NCBI GenBank assembly: GCA_022885665.1
Contig: JAGQDJ010000013.1
Span: 124,001 to 188,000, forward strand
Reading direction: 5' to 3'
Origin: Triops longicaudatus
Lineage: Eukaryota; Arthropoda; Branchiopoda; Notostraca; Triopsidae
Length of the DNA stretch: 64,000 nucleotides
Below the pieces are notes generated by a model, which worked only from the letters and a program-made list of their open reading frames with translations, did no database searches and was not told where the DNA came from. Positions within the stretch are counted from its first letter, which is position 1; each line of letters opens with the position of its first letter. Shown piece after piece: positions 36,801 to 49,000 of the stretch. A program made the position numbers and the translations under genes.

Positions 36801-38248
36801 TGGCTTCCACGCCAGTTACCACAGAGCCTGTAACCAATTTCTTGCCGAACAGTACAACGTCACCCGTGTGGGAAAAATCTTTCACAACTTCACTCCCAAC
36901 ATCGCCCTCTAGCCATTCGATTCCTATAAATGAAGTAAACGCGTTAACGAGTGCGCCTAACTCGCCAAATAGTATTGCACCGTCAGCTGGAATCAGCAAC
37001 GAACAGTTTTTAAATTCTGACCAGTCAGAGAGCCTGACATCAGAACCACCGTCTCCCGGCAGTCAATCACCTTGCGAAGAGCTAGATCACGTGGCACTCT
37101 TGGCCAGTGACCGTCATTCAAGTCCCGACAGCGGCCGAGGACAGTCAGAAGAGCCGCTGACGACGAGCACAGAGCTTCCGCCTTCTTCGAACATAAGTTA
37201 TACTTCCATCAACGCCATTCCCATAGAAAGGCGGTCTACTTATGCCATTGAACGAAACGAACAAGATTACAACAACTTAGACGAAACAGATGACCCGAAT
37301 TCAGCCGACGCCTTGCGCCAAGCCGCGCGCATGGTTCTCTCAGCTTCCAGACCTTCTTCCGTAGCTTACCAAAACCCAGTAATAACACAAGATACTCCCA
37401 CCGTTAACAACACAATCGATGCAGCTCATATAATAGGTTTACCCTCGATTGCTCCCATCGCGGCAGCTGCGCTAGCCACCCCTACTCAACATACAAACGG
37501 TTACGTTCCGCCCAAAGAACGCATCTCGCGTTTGCCTCCGCCTAAAGTCAAGCTTGAGACTAAGATACCCACCACGCCCATTACAGCTCCCTTATCCATC
37601 CCTGAGATGAAACGCGAACCTTCCTTCGTCACTTCCAAGATTCCTTCTCTAGGGTCCAAGCTCCCAACGGGTATATCGTCTCCTGTCACCAAAGAAGCCA
37701 AAATCTCCCGTTTACCCCCACCGCAAGTTCACACCTCTTCGCCCAGTCAGACATTCCTACCAATGGGCACCGCTTCTAGTATGACGCGCAGCTTCCCGGC
37801 GGCTAGTACTTCCCCTACGAGCTACCAACAATTGACGCACAAAAGCTATAGCAGCATTAGTGTGCCTACGACCACGCCCACCGCGGCTGTTTCCCCAGCC
37901 TCCAAGATCCCGCCCCCTAAACTCGAACGAATGTCTTCCACTCTTTCGACAACTTCCGTCTCATCTTCCAAGGAATCCCGTATTCTCGCGCCCCAAGTTC
38001 AAGCCCAGCCCCCAGAACCTTCGAGAACTATTTCCGCCTCCAGGCTCCCTGCTCCTTCGGTCAAAATCCCTCCATCATTGGCACATGTAACAAGTTCTAC
38101 TTCATCTGCCGCCGCTACAGCAACGACTTCTACTTCCCGGTTGCCCATTGCGAGTTACAGCAAGAGCCGCTTGGTGGCAGAATCGACCTCTCTGGCGCGG
38201 CAAACCAACCTGCCGTCGACGTGGAGCAAAGTGGAGCGGAGTACATAA
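33898..38248 (+). CDS. LAP-family leucine-rich repeat scaffold (ERBIN/LRRC7 type) lacking PDZ
   Basis: Basolateral polarity scaffold family (ERBIN, Densin/LRRC7, let-413). Exons: 33898-34152, 34411-34546, 34672-34961, 35252-35326, 35410-35535, 35659-35875 and 35955-38248. Total 1130 residues, phases consistent. A 45-residue variable N-terminus is followed by WLCCFRPE, whose Cys pair matches the N-terminal cysteines of ERBIN. About 16 LRRs then run to roughly residue 440, including ERTLEELYMDCNQ, LYLNDTFLEFLPANFGRLNK and LRILELRENQLSSLPKSM, very close to ERBIN. The post-LRR LAP-specific domain follows (QNKPLIPLQTEKD, NPTPYPKELKALAK). The remaining about 600 residues are disordered Ser/Thr/Pro-rich, with eight [ST][KR][IL]P motifs near the C-terminus. 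There is no PDZ domain in the last exon or in the 380 bp before SNF8. An upstream 5'UTR intron is likely. Confidence 0.9.
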
Positions 38249-38630
38249 TTTTTATCGACTTATTGGCTCTTCAAAGGTTTAAGCTATTTAGTTTCTATTT
38301 AACAGTTTTTGCGTGTGTTGTATATTAATGAAAAGAAAAGACGATAAGCCTAGGACGCTTTACGCGTAAATTTAGAGCTAAACAATGTTGGTCTTAATTG
38401 AATAACTTCTGCAGCAATCTGGCCTTATCTGTACATGAGTTCGCTTGAGTGACGCAGTTTCAAAAAATGACTATAGCTATCCCCCATTCCAGTGACTTGC
38501 CATTCGTTTATCAGCCCAAGGAATAGGCCAAGTAAATGTCATTAGGCTGTATTTTCTGAGTTCATTAAGCTTGTTTTATATCAGTTTTCCAATAACTTTC
38601 TGCGCCAATTTGGTTTCTTAATAAAACGGG

Positions 38631-40561
38631 TCAAGAGTTGAAAACAAAGATTTTACACTTATTCGCAAGATATGCTTAATCTTTTTCCTGCAAAGCTGGA
38701 AATAAACTGGGAAACCAGTAAGCATTTTCGCCTGGATTCTGGGCGTCCAACCAAGCCACGCCATCTTTCAGCAAATGCTCAAGTGCGTTACGCGCGCGAA
38801 TGACGTCCCAACCTGAAATGAATTGGTGCACATCAGTAGACAGCTACATAGGTATCCATAAAAGACTTAGAGACTCGACGACAGATACGATCAGGGCCGG
38901 ATTATAATAGAGGCTAAGTAGGCTGCAGCCTAGGGGCCCGTGGTGTGGCGGGGCCCGTCAAAAAAGTACTCTTTCTCAGCAACACACATTCATTAATGGC
39001 CGCGGATACGTCAGCCTAGGGGCCCGTAAAGACTTAATCCGGCCCTGGATACGATTAAAATCGTTCAGCGCTCGGTTTCATGTGGACCTAACAAGATGCT
39101 CTGACTTGCTGATTGCATCACAAATGGTTTACGATGAACTTTTTCCTTGGAAACTTAGTGAATTTCTTTACTTTCTCTGGATATACTCAACGTTCGACGT
39201 TCCAAACAACAAAATACCCATAAAAACTGAGTTCTTCATAAGGCAGTCATAAAACTACTGATTTGTTTCCAAGGAAAAAGACGTTAACATGGCGCCTAAT
39301 ATTTGTATATTTCGCAACTTAACTTTGACAATCAACGCTTTAATCAAAACATGCAGTGTATGTTGTCTAGACCTCTTTATTAATAATAATGAAGTAAATT
39401 TACATCGCTAGTAAAAATTCGACAGTAGTGCACACCATTTTCAAAAGTCGGTCCTTAGGAATAACGAGAACATTTTTTGTTTTTGACTCTTCAGATAACC
39501 GAATTCTAATCCGAAGGATGGTCTTTAAGTTATGAGCTGAATAATTTTGGGACTTTTCGCGTAAGTCGAGAACAAGTGGCCGAATTTCGATACATTTTCA
39601 CATTTGCCCACGAAATTAATTTTAAAATGACTCTAAAGCGCATCGAATACAAACTCGTTGTCTCCCCCTCCTTTCCCCCTAAGAAAATGGTCAAAATTTT
39701 AAGATAAAAAAGTAGCAGTTCATAATCAGTTTTAGCAAAATCATCGAAAAACTGAAACACAATTTTTTATTGTACTTTTGATTGAATTCAATGCATCCAA
39801 GCCTTTCGTAATATTTTTATTAAACTTTGCGAAACAAACAAAAATAAAAAAGTTATCAAACGTATTGTTACCTAAGTCTTTATTAAGTTTTCCTATGGTA
39901 GTCCAGCCTTCTTCATGCGCCGACTGAAGGATAGCTGTTTGATCCATGCTAAGTTCTCCTGGGACAGCTTTGATAAGCCAGCACCCTTTGTCTAGCGGAA
40001 TAGCTTCGAAGCCGTTTCCCAAAACTTTGAGTTTTTTAATGGCTCGTAGAAGATCATCCCTAGAAATAAAAAGGAAAAAAATGAGCAAAACATTTTGAAT
40101 ACAAATATCTTCACAAAAAAAAATAGCGAATTTTACTGAGTGATCTCTTGGTGATGTTGGGCTTTTCCCCGAGCTTGGATCAAACGATGTCTCAGCTCAT
40201 CCAAAGTAATCAAACCACCATTACGGTGCGATGTGGCTATACAAACTTCTACCACTTGCACGGCTAATTCGTAGTAAAAATCACCCACGCCCAACAATTC
40301 CGTCCAAAAGCCTTTACTCGAAGCTAACGGATCTACACCGATGGTAGCGCACATATCTTGGAACTGTTTACGGAAAACTGGATTTTTTTTAATTTCCTGA
40401 CGGTGTTTGGCTGCAAAATCTTCAAGTTTTTCCTTGAAAACTTCAATTTGTTTTGACATATGTTCAAACTGTGTTTCTTGTAGTTCTGTGCGTTTGTCTT
40501 TAAATCTTTCGGATTGTAACTGTTGGTTTCGAATAGCCCCTACACCCGCTCGGCGTCTCAT
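38631..40561 (-). CDS. SNF8: ESCRT-II subunit SNF8 (VPS22/EAP30)
   Basis: Core ESCRT-II subunit for sorting of ubiquitinated cargo into multivesicular bodies. Exons on the minus strand: 40561-40137, 40059-39872 and 38812-38631. Total 264 residues (human 258). Exon 1 starts MRRRAGVGAIRNQQLQSERF, the strongly conserved start, and includes FRKQFQDMCATIGVDPLAS and FWTELLGVGDFYYELAVQ. Exon 2 holds the first winged helix (DDLLRAIKKLKVLGNGFE). Exon 3 holds the second (GWDVIRARNALEHLLKDGVA, GENAYWFPSLF). After PSLF the read frame gives QLCRKKIKHILRISVKSLFSNS, unlike the family end; see findings. Intron 2 carries a young hAT MITE. Head to head with the OSBPL gene and tail to tail with the LAP gene. 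Confidence 0.93.
38892..39047. mobile_element. hAT MITE, 156 bp, in SNF8 intron 2
   Basis: The ends CAGGGCCGGATTA and TTAATCCGGCCCTG are inverted repeats. Perfect 8-bp target duplications GATACGAT flank it on both sides (38884-38891 and 39048-39055), so the insertion looks recent. The interior has two copies of CAGCCTAGGGGCCCGT-like sequence and no coding capacity. Confidence 0.92.
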
Positions 40562-40956
40562 CTTTAATTCGATGCTTTTGGAAACTTGTAACTAAACTTG
40601 TCACACGACGTCTTGTTTGTATTTGTTTGTTCACTTGTTAACTGGTCAGGATTGCGTTTCGGCCATCTATGTGCAGTCCTAAGGGATGCTAAGTCACAGA
40701 AAAGAGTGATATAGAATGACAATCTTATTGGTTTAAATAGCTGTTTCTAGCCCCGCCTCCTTATAGTCAATTCAACTTGATGCGAAATTCTAAGCTTCCT
40801 GTCTGTTCTTGCAGCCTAACGCAAGGATTAACTTTTGCAGCAAGCTGTGAACTGCAGATAGGTTAAAATCTACAAATATTGTGGTTCGCCGACAGGCCAT
40901 TAGATTCCAAAGCTGTCATAACAGTGTTATGTGATCCTGGGTGTAAACCTTAAAAA
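40562..40956. promoter_or_regulatory. Shared head-to-head region SNF8 / OSBPL
   Basis: 395 bp between the start codons of SNF8 and the oxysterol-binding-protein gene, so it must carry both 5'UTRs and promoters. No clear TATA box. The shared-promoter reading is inferred from spacing. Confidence 0.45.
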
Positions 40957-43900
40957 ATGGTAAAAAATAAGGTAATACTTTAAATAATCCCCTCTTAAAC
41001 ATTATTATTTCATATTTACAACTTAACTAGGAAACGGATACAGCAGCAGAGGATGTCTTGGTGTTACGGCAGCCTTTTGAAGGGCAGCTCAATAAATATA
41101 CAAATGTTGTCAAAGGTTGGCAATATCGGTGGTTCGTTCTCGACCCTCTGACAGGGCTTCTGGAATATTTTATGGTAATAATGCATGCAAATTCTAGCTA
41201 CGTGGGCTACAAAGGATTATTTTTCTTGTGTCATTGTACAGTCCGAGGCGGAGAAAAAGCAAAGACCCAGAGGTTCCCTTCATTTGGCTGGAGCCATTAT
41301 TTGTCCGAGCGAAGAAGACTCGAGTAGTTTTACGGTTAACTCAGGGAGCGGGGAAGCTTATAAGTTGAGAGCTAGCGACGCACGTGAGCGTCAGCGTTGG
41401 GTTCATTTCTTACGCTCCGTGGCGGAGACGCACACTCAAGCCCTTGCTCAGGTTTAATTTCTCAAACCGCAATAAAATAAAAAAGAGATTGAATAGTGGT
41501 TTATATTGTTTGCTGTAGACAAATCCACCTTTACCTTACCGAGAGCACAGAACGTTGGCTGTGTCCTCCTCGAACGCGTCAAACGTTACCGGGCGGTCTG
41601 TTTCCCCTCAGCCACCAGTTCCTTATGTCCCTCCTCCACGTATCCTTCAGACGCACCTAACTACGCTAGACGCTTTTGCATCAGTCCGTGATTTCCTGGG
41701 AAGAGCAGAAGCAGAGCAAGCTGCCATGACATATGCTATTGAGCAGCTACCGTCCACTGGTAATTTTTGAGAACTTTTCCTTCAATGTTTTGTGTAATCT
41801 CATAAATAGTTTATGTTTATGAGAAAGGTACACCTAACCGTGCTATGGGGAACTAGCCTGTCGAATGGTTCATCCGGTTTTTCAGTAACTGATCAACATT
41901 TTGACATCTAAGTTTTCAATCATAAATGCTGTCATGTCATCTAAGTTTTTCAATTAAATTACTTAGTAAACTTGTACCAAGTCAGTCGGATCTTAAATTT
42001 CGAAAAACTACCGTTGAGGTGTATCGAAGTACCTTTCAGCTAGCTTCTTGTTCAACACAGAATACGAATCATCTGTTAATTTAAGGGTAAAAAAAAAAAA
42101 AAGTTAATGTGCACTAAAAACTAGATGCTATAGTTGACTGTCGAGAATTTAAAATGAAACGTAGTAAATTTTTTTTAAAGTCACCTCACCATTTAACATA
42201 TAGTTTCCCTTAGCATGTTGACGTGCACCTACCTGAAATGTTAGAATATATAATCTGAAATTGTTATTCTTTTTTTAATTTATTGATTGAAACGTAGAAT
42301 TAGATGTTTTGCATATCGGTTTCTTAGGTAACAGTGAATCAATCGGTGTAACAACCTCTTTGGCAACGATCAAACGTCGTAACATGGCATTACGTTAAAA
42401 CGCGTTCTTTTTCCCGTTTTTGTCATGGTTGGGAGGTATCAGTTAGGAGTGGCACAGTTTCACATGTTGTCACTGCCTTTTGCCGCACATAATATTGACC
42501 CGTGCGTGTGCCTATTGTATTCATTATTGCGGCACTGTTTCGTTGTACGTGACGGGAAGATCCCTCACGCCAAATTGTCTGCCTCCATAGTCCCTCTATC
42601 AAACATTTTATCCGACAAGCTAGCCCGACGTTTGAGTAATGCCGAGTTTCCACTGACAGTTTGTGAAAGTCAACTTGAACGAGCATCAGCATCAACCCCG
42701 TTTGAATTACACGTCTGTGTGAATCAACTCTTTCTCGTAAGACTTGCACAATCGTTACCTAAAATCGGTGTAAGAGAACTAAATGAGCTGTCTACGTTAC
42801 GTGTGGGTTATTTGACATTTTGATGATTTTGTAATGTAAGAAAAGGCTGAGGCATTAGTTGAGCCTTATATTGGAGGAGTATTATATAGGAAAGCTAGGC
42901 TGTGTAGGATTAAGTCGGTTTAAATGATAACAGCATTAAGCGCTTTAATATCCTTCTCATAAATGCGTTAAATATCATGTGACAGTCTTTTTTTGCATTA
43001 CAGGAAGCATGGTCACCGCTTTGGATCAAGACTTGCTTTTGCTCAAAGCTACCTCCCAAGCTACGCTGAAATGTTTAGAGCAGTGCCTGGCCATTCTTCA
43101 GTACCAGCAATACGAGGCGCCTGCTTTAGAATCCCAATCACATTCCGGTTACTCGAGCCGTAGTGGTAGCGTAAGAATACCTCAAGCGATGGCTATTTTG
43201 GGCGACTCACCCTTGTCTAACCGCAGTCCCCAAAATCGGACCACCCAATCCCAAGATAATAAGTAAATCCGCACTAATTCTTTTGACACATACTTCCCGC
43301 ACGTAATTTTTTTAATTTTTGAAGTGAGATGCCGCAGTAGTTTACAGTCTGTGCTTCGATTTCCTGTACATGCACGCCTATTTCTTTGACTTTTTTCGTT
43401 CTTTTTTAGCCCCGTGTTGAGCCTGGGACACGTTAACACAGGTTAGAACCCCGCAAATTTTCGCTTTTTTTACTTTGGCTTGTTACCTCCCGCTTTGAAT
43501 TAAGTTTTATAAAAAATAACTACAGAGTCAGCTTTGCATAATTTTGTTACATTATTCGTATTTCTTACACCAGGCGGCGGTAGTAGTATGACATGGGCGA
43601 GCCGAGGCGGACGGGAAGGGGAGGAGCCGGATATCGAAGAACTCGGTGGCATAATTAGCGAACTGGATGGGAAAAGATCTGCAGATGAGTACAAGAGTCA
43701 GTTACTGGCATTGATGTCCAAATGCAAGTTGGGAATGGAAATGACGCGCTCCCCCTTACCGGCCTTTTTACTGGAACCTCGCTCCTTTCTCGAAATGTTA
43801 GCGGATGGATTTAGTCACACAGATCTTTTTGTTAGGTAACATAAAATTCAGACGATTCGAAGGCATTTTCGTATTTCTACAATGGAAAAAATACATAAAT

Positions 43901-45655
43901 AGAAAGGCGTGTTTTAAATTTGTAAATAAGCTTTTGGCATTTACCTTGAAATAAAAGCGATACGATCTGTGATTAAATTGTTTGTTTTGACCATTTATTG
44001 TTCTTTTTTTAGTATTGCACAAGAGAAGTCATCCGAATCTCGGTTTCTAGCCGTTTTGGAGTTGTATTTAAGTTGGATGCAAGCGAGTGGGATGCCATCT
44101 AATGGCAAAGCTTATAATCCCATATTGGGGGAAACATTCATTTGCTCCTGGCCAGTACCACATCCAGATGATAGTACCCATAATGTTCGGTTTTTAGCGG
44201 AGCAAGTTTCTCATCACCCACCTGGTAATTTTTTTTTATTTTAGGTAGTATATATAAACAAACGACAAACAAGTGATATTCTATGTGATTCTGGCTCTTA
44301 GTTACCGCTTTTCTCGTGGAGCACGCCAATGACGCAAATTTGCAAGGAAGTATCGGCTTTTCTGCCAAGTTTATGGGCATGTCAATTACCGTTGATGTTT
44401 CTGGCTCTTGGGAACTTTTCTTACCGGAATATGGCGAAAGGTAAACGGAATATATCTTTTAAATTTGTCATCAGGTGTCACACATACCCCTTTTCAGGGC
44501 TTTGTATATTTTTATAGATACATTGTTTTATAAATTTTTTTATATATTATTGTTTATATATTTTTCTGGATATTCACAGGTACACAATGACGTTTCCGTC
44601 CGTTTACGTGAGATCGATTTTATCAGAAGCGTGGTTGGAATTGGGCGGAAAGACTTTGATTAGTTGTACTTCCTCCCATTACAGCGCTAGTGTCGTTTTT
44701 CACACCAAAGTAAGCCAAATTTTAGCTGTGACATTAGTAGACCAAACAGTCCTTTGATAGTCCCGAGATGGTGTTTATAGTCCACAACTACGGATCTACA
44801 ATTTGCATGAGAGAGACGACGTTGTAGAATGTCGTTCCTGAGTCTTAACTAATAAGCTCTTTCATGAAAAAAGGAAAACTGTACTAGAAATGTCTGCATG
44901 ATTCATTTTTGTCTCTGTCAAATGAGTTATTCGTGATCGCGCTTATCTTACTGATCTCGAACCCGTTTTTAAGATTAAGTTTTAAGTGTAGGTTAGTTTC
45001 CGAAAGAGAATCCATAAGTGCTGTTAAAAACTTTTTTTATTTTTCGTTTTTATTCTTTAGCCGTTCTATGGAGGTAAGGCTCACCGCGTAACAGCTGAAG
45101 TGAAAGGCCCCGAGGCGGTTCCCGTTTGTAAGGTTCAAGGCGATTGGACGATGGGCTTTGAGTTCTACTACACTGACGTAAAACATTTTTTCCCTACTGT
45201 TCTAGTTCATGAGGTCGGATTGACAGTAAGATTTCATGCAGGGTCGATCCAAGTACGTGGACTTGAAAGCGTTAAGTACTGGCCAGAAACACGTTCTACC
45301 CTTGGCAAAGCAGAACGAGAACGAATCACGTAAAGTATGGCAAAGCGTAACCCAAGCGTTGCGAGTCAAAGACGTGGTGACGGCGGGCGAACACAAATCT
45401 TACGTAAGTTATATGGAAGATTTTCTGTTGTCTTTTCATTAGGAATGAGTTTTTAAACTCCTTCGAATCTGTCTTTTTTATTTAATCTTTAGCTTTGATA
45501 AGTCTTGGTAGGTTTTATTTTTAATTTAATCGGGATCTTTTCAGGTTGAAGAAAAGCAGCGGTTGTTACAGTTTGAGCGAACGGAACGAGGAGAAACGTT
45601 CCAACCTCAGTTTTTCTACAAGCAGGGGGATCAGTGGTGTTACAACGGAGCTTGA
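40957..45655 (+). CDS. Oxysterol-binding protein-related protein, ORP9/10/11 group
   Basis: Lipid-transfer protein acting at membrane contact sites; this group carries PtdSer, sterol and PI4P. Exons: 40957-40971, 41031-41174, 41242-41451, 41519-41759, 43004-43262, 43410-43441, 43574-43835, 44013-44224, 44302-44440, 44580-44709, 45061-45177, 45242-45403 and 45545-45655. Total 677 residues, phases consistent. The PH domain spans about 16-120 (GQLNKYTNVVKGWQYRWFVL, SGEAYKLRASDARERQRWV). A linker with LDQDLLLLKATSQATLKCL is typical of ORP9/10/11. The ORD has the fingerprint EQVSHHPP at about 328-335, plus KPFYGGKAHRVTAEVK and QPQFFYKQGDQWCYNG near the end. It includes a 15-nt first coding exon and a 32-nt exon. 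I see no FFAT motif. Assignment within ORP9, 10 or 11 is not resolved. Confidence 0.93.
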
Positions 45656-46029
45656 AAAAGGTTTTCGCGTTCTTTATTTGTTCCGTGCTTATTCCAGCGA
45701 GAATCGGACACATCTTTCGCAACTTAGGTTCAGTATAGTAAATCTTGGGTCTTTGTTTTCCAAAAACTAGAATATGACAATCTCTATTTCAAACAGGCTA
45801 AAAACAACAACACAGCAAAAATATCAAATAGGTAGACTCTTAAGTTGTGTAACTGTGTTTCGCTGAGGCAAACAAATCACACGTTATTGTGATCGAGAAA
45901 TACGTGAATAAGTCATGTCATAAGGTTGCGCGAAGTTTAAACGCAAAAGTTGAATAAGCTTGGAAGTGTCGAGAAGAAAAAGAGGCACTTATTTTTCGTT
46001 TCAGTTTTCATCGTAAGTTGGCTTTGCTA

Positions 46030-49000
46030 TCACGCAGGACTTGAATTAGACAAAAGGGCCTTTTTGCTGGGATCGGTACCGTGTTTAGGCGCTTCCTTTT
46101 CTCTGAATGTCACCCACGTGTAAATCAAACTACCCAACACACTGAAAAGTAAACGCGAGGTTAATTAGTGAAAAGATGGACTAGAGTCGTTACTACACAG
46201 CAGCTCATTTAAATGTAGCAAAAATCACGTTTGAGTCTACAGTTGCCAATTAGTTTCTTATGAACAGTCAGGTCTCTTTATTATTTTTTTTTCCCCCAGT
46301 AAGTTTGAATGCTAAGTTAATAGTGTATCTCGCTTTACGCGGTACCTAACCGCGCATAAGACGCGTTCAACTCTATTTATGTACCCAATTTGAGTAGCCT
46401 AGGGAAACAGAGAAGTTAGAAAAGTTCAAAAGTTAGGTCTTTCACACGCTTAAATTTGCACTTTCAAACTTTACATTGTTGGGTGAGTTGTGAAAAAAGT
46501 TGTGAAACAGTTTGATAGATGTTTATGGAACAAAAAAAGAGTGTTGACTGTTACGAAAAAGGAGAAATATATATACCACAGAATAATCATTTGTAGTGTT
46601 TTACCTTAAGTTTATTCCCAGGAAATTCGTGATGGAGAAAACGTAGTCTCCGCCAATAACCATTCCTAAGTAAGTGGTCGTAATATTCTTTAAGCAGCCA
46701 ACAATGGTTGTTGTTAACGCGGAATTATACTGTGTGCACAGTAAAGTAGAATATGATAAAATAAAACCCATCACACAGGACAAAAGAAATTGGACCAAAA
46801 ACGCCCAATCTAACCAACCCGGATATTCGGATGCCTGGAACAAAAAAAAAAATTAGGCATATTCAATTTCCGCGACGAACTTTTGTTGTTAGCTGTAACA
46901 GAGCGACCAACGAGCTAACGAGATCCTTGAATGTCAACGCGTCAATAGGCTGGTACATGTGCGAGCGACAACGGCGCCACTGTGATCCATGGCACAAACT
47001 GGCTCATTATTGCAGATCTTTTCTTACAGGGATACGTACTATGCCAATAGTAAAGTCTCTCTATTTCACGCTTTATCAAAAAGTAAACAAAAACCTGATC
47101 AAACATCTTTATTTTCTTAAGCCATCGCTCTCTTCTGGATACAATAAAAAACGAACACTTCGTCCGTTTACTTCCGCGCAAGGTACATTAGAACTACCGT
47201 TTTCCATACAAGACCCGATTAATGGAAAGTCCCTATTATATCGCAACGCAATTTCTTATCTTTTGAGTCCTGCGCGATTTTGATTTAAAACCACTTTCGG
47301 TCAAACTTCAACCTGTGTCTCATGAACTCAACCTCATTCACTATGCGTTTTGACCTAATCTTACAATGGTTCTTAAAAAGATAATTGATATGTGATCAAC
47401 AAGAAATCAGATGTAGTTAAATGCTTCTATGTACAGTTTTCTAGCGGAGTGCTAACGTCGAATTAATATAAAATTAATCCTGATTTGTTAATCCCCACTG
47501 GCTGAGAACCCCGAGTTCGAATGGTTCTGTTTCCATTTTGAAAACTGAGTTTCGCCACACCGTCTTGACGAACATCAAAGTATAACGTTAATAATATAGA
47601 CTCAAAGTAATGTCTTATTGGCCGCTGAGTATTACAGAAATGTGAGTAGATTATTAAATAGTTCTGAGCTTACTTTTGCAACTTCGCCTGTGTAGAGCGC
47701 CACTAGAAAGGCGGGGAAGATCATGAAAAGGGAATTGTAGAAAAGTAACCCGTACTTTCCCAGTTCTTTGGCATCTAACTTTTTTTTAAGATATACGCCA
47801 TTGGTGGCCGTAAATATGTCGTTGAGGAGAACAAAAGTGTAGCCTTGCAAATTGAACGCCATATCGTTACTGTCAAGAGAAAAGTTAATTACACTTCACG
47901 CGGAGTTCCTAATTAGTTCCAATTATGCTGTTCCCAAGTTTATGGACGTTAATTGCGGTCCATTGCTCGTGACATTCATTACCTGGCTGCGATTAATGCC
48001 CCAAGTATCATCATATATACAGATAACTGCACCGGTGTGGAAGCTGTTTGCCTGTACGTGATAATTCAAACACCACAGTAGTCATTAACTCCTCATTCTT
48101 CTTAAAACTCAAAGTATTACAGTAAATAACAATTACTCACCCCAGGATATAATACTCTGCTAGCATAGTCATCAGAATAGAAAACCTTCGCAAGACTGTG
48201 AACATGGGCAAACTCAACTCTTTGGTCCCGCCCAAACCAAATATCATATTACCCAAAAATATTAAAGGTAACGGCCATATCTAAGAAAATATTCACATCA
48301 AGATAACGCATAATTCTTAACCATAATGCTGAGGATTCTCCCATACCTTTTTGACAGTGTCGCGACCCAAATCAGGAAAGGAAATAAGTTTACATCGTTT
48401 AGCTATATACAGCACCAATATGGTGGAAAACATCTGCACAGAGAGAAATATATTGCGTTATTTCCGGCCCGTCACTCTAGAATTATCAAAACAACTTCAA
48501 CATGAAGTTAATAAATGAAGAGTGCCGCCCTTATTATCGAAAGATTACTTCGCCAGTATCCCTTTAGTTTGATTTGCTAGAAAAAATCGAATATTTGCAA
48601 AGAATGTTAAAGAGAACAAAGCTGCGTATTATCACAGCTGTATCGAACGATACAAAATCAACAATTAAGGAAACCCAGAAGTTTTATCGAATTTAATGCA
48701 AAAGAAATTGTTCGTAGATCAAAAGAAAAGTCATCAATAGTTGAGTTGAATTTAATTTTTAGATAGCTCAAAAGTTAAGTCCATTTAGATAACCAGTAAG
48801 TCATTTGTTAGTTGGCGTTCCACTGTACTAAAATAAAATAAATATTTACCATTATGTGGAGATTTTCATTAATTATCTCCTATCTCTCATTTGGGATTTA
48901 AGGTACTGGTTCACGTTTGTCCTTTCGAATTAAAGATTGTCTTTTCTACTCTGATTTTAGTTTCTATGATTGACGCCCATGCCCGAATAAATTGTGATAT

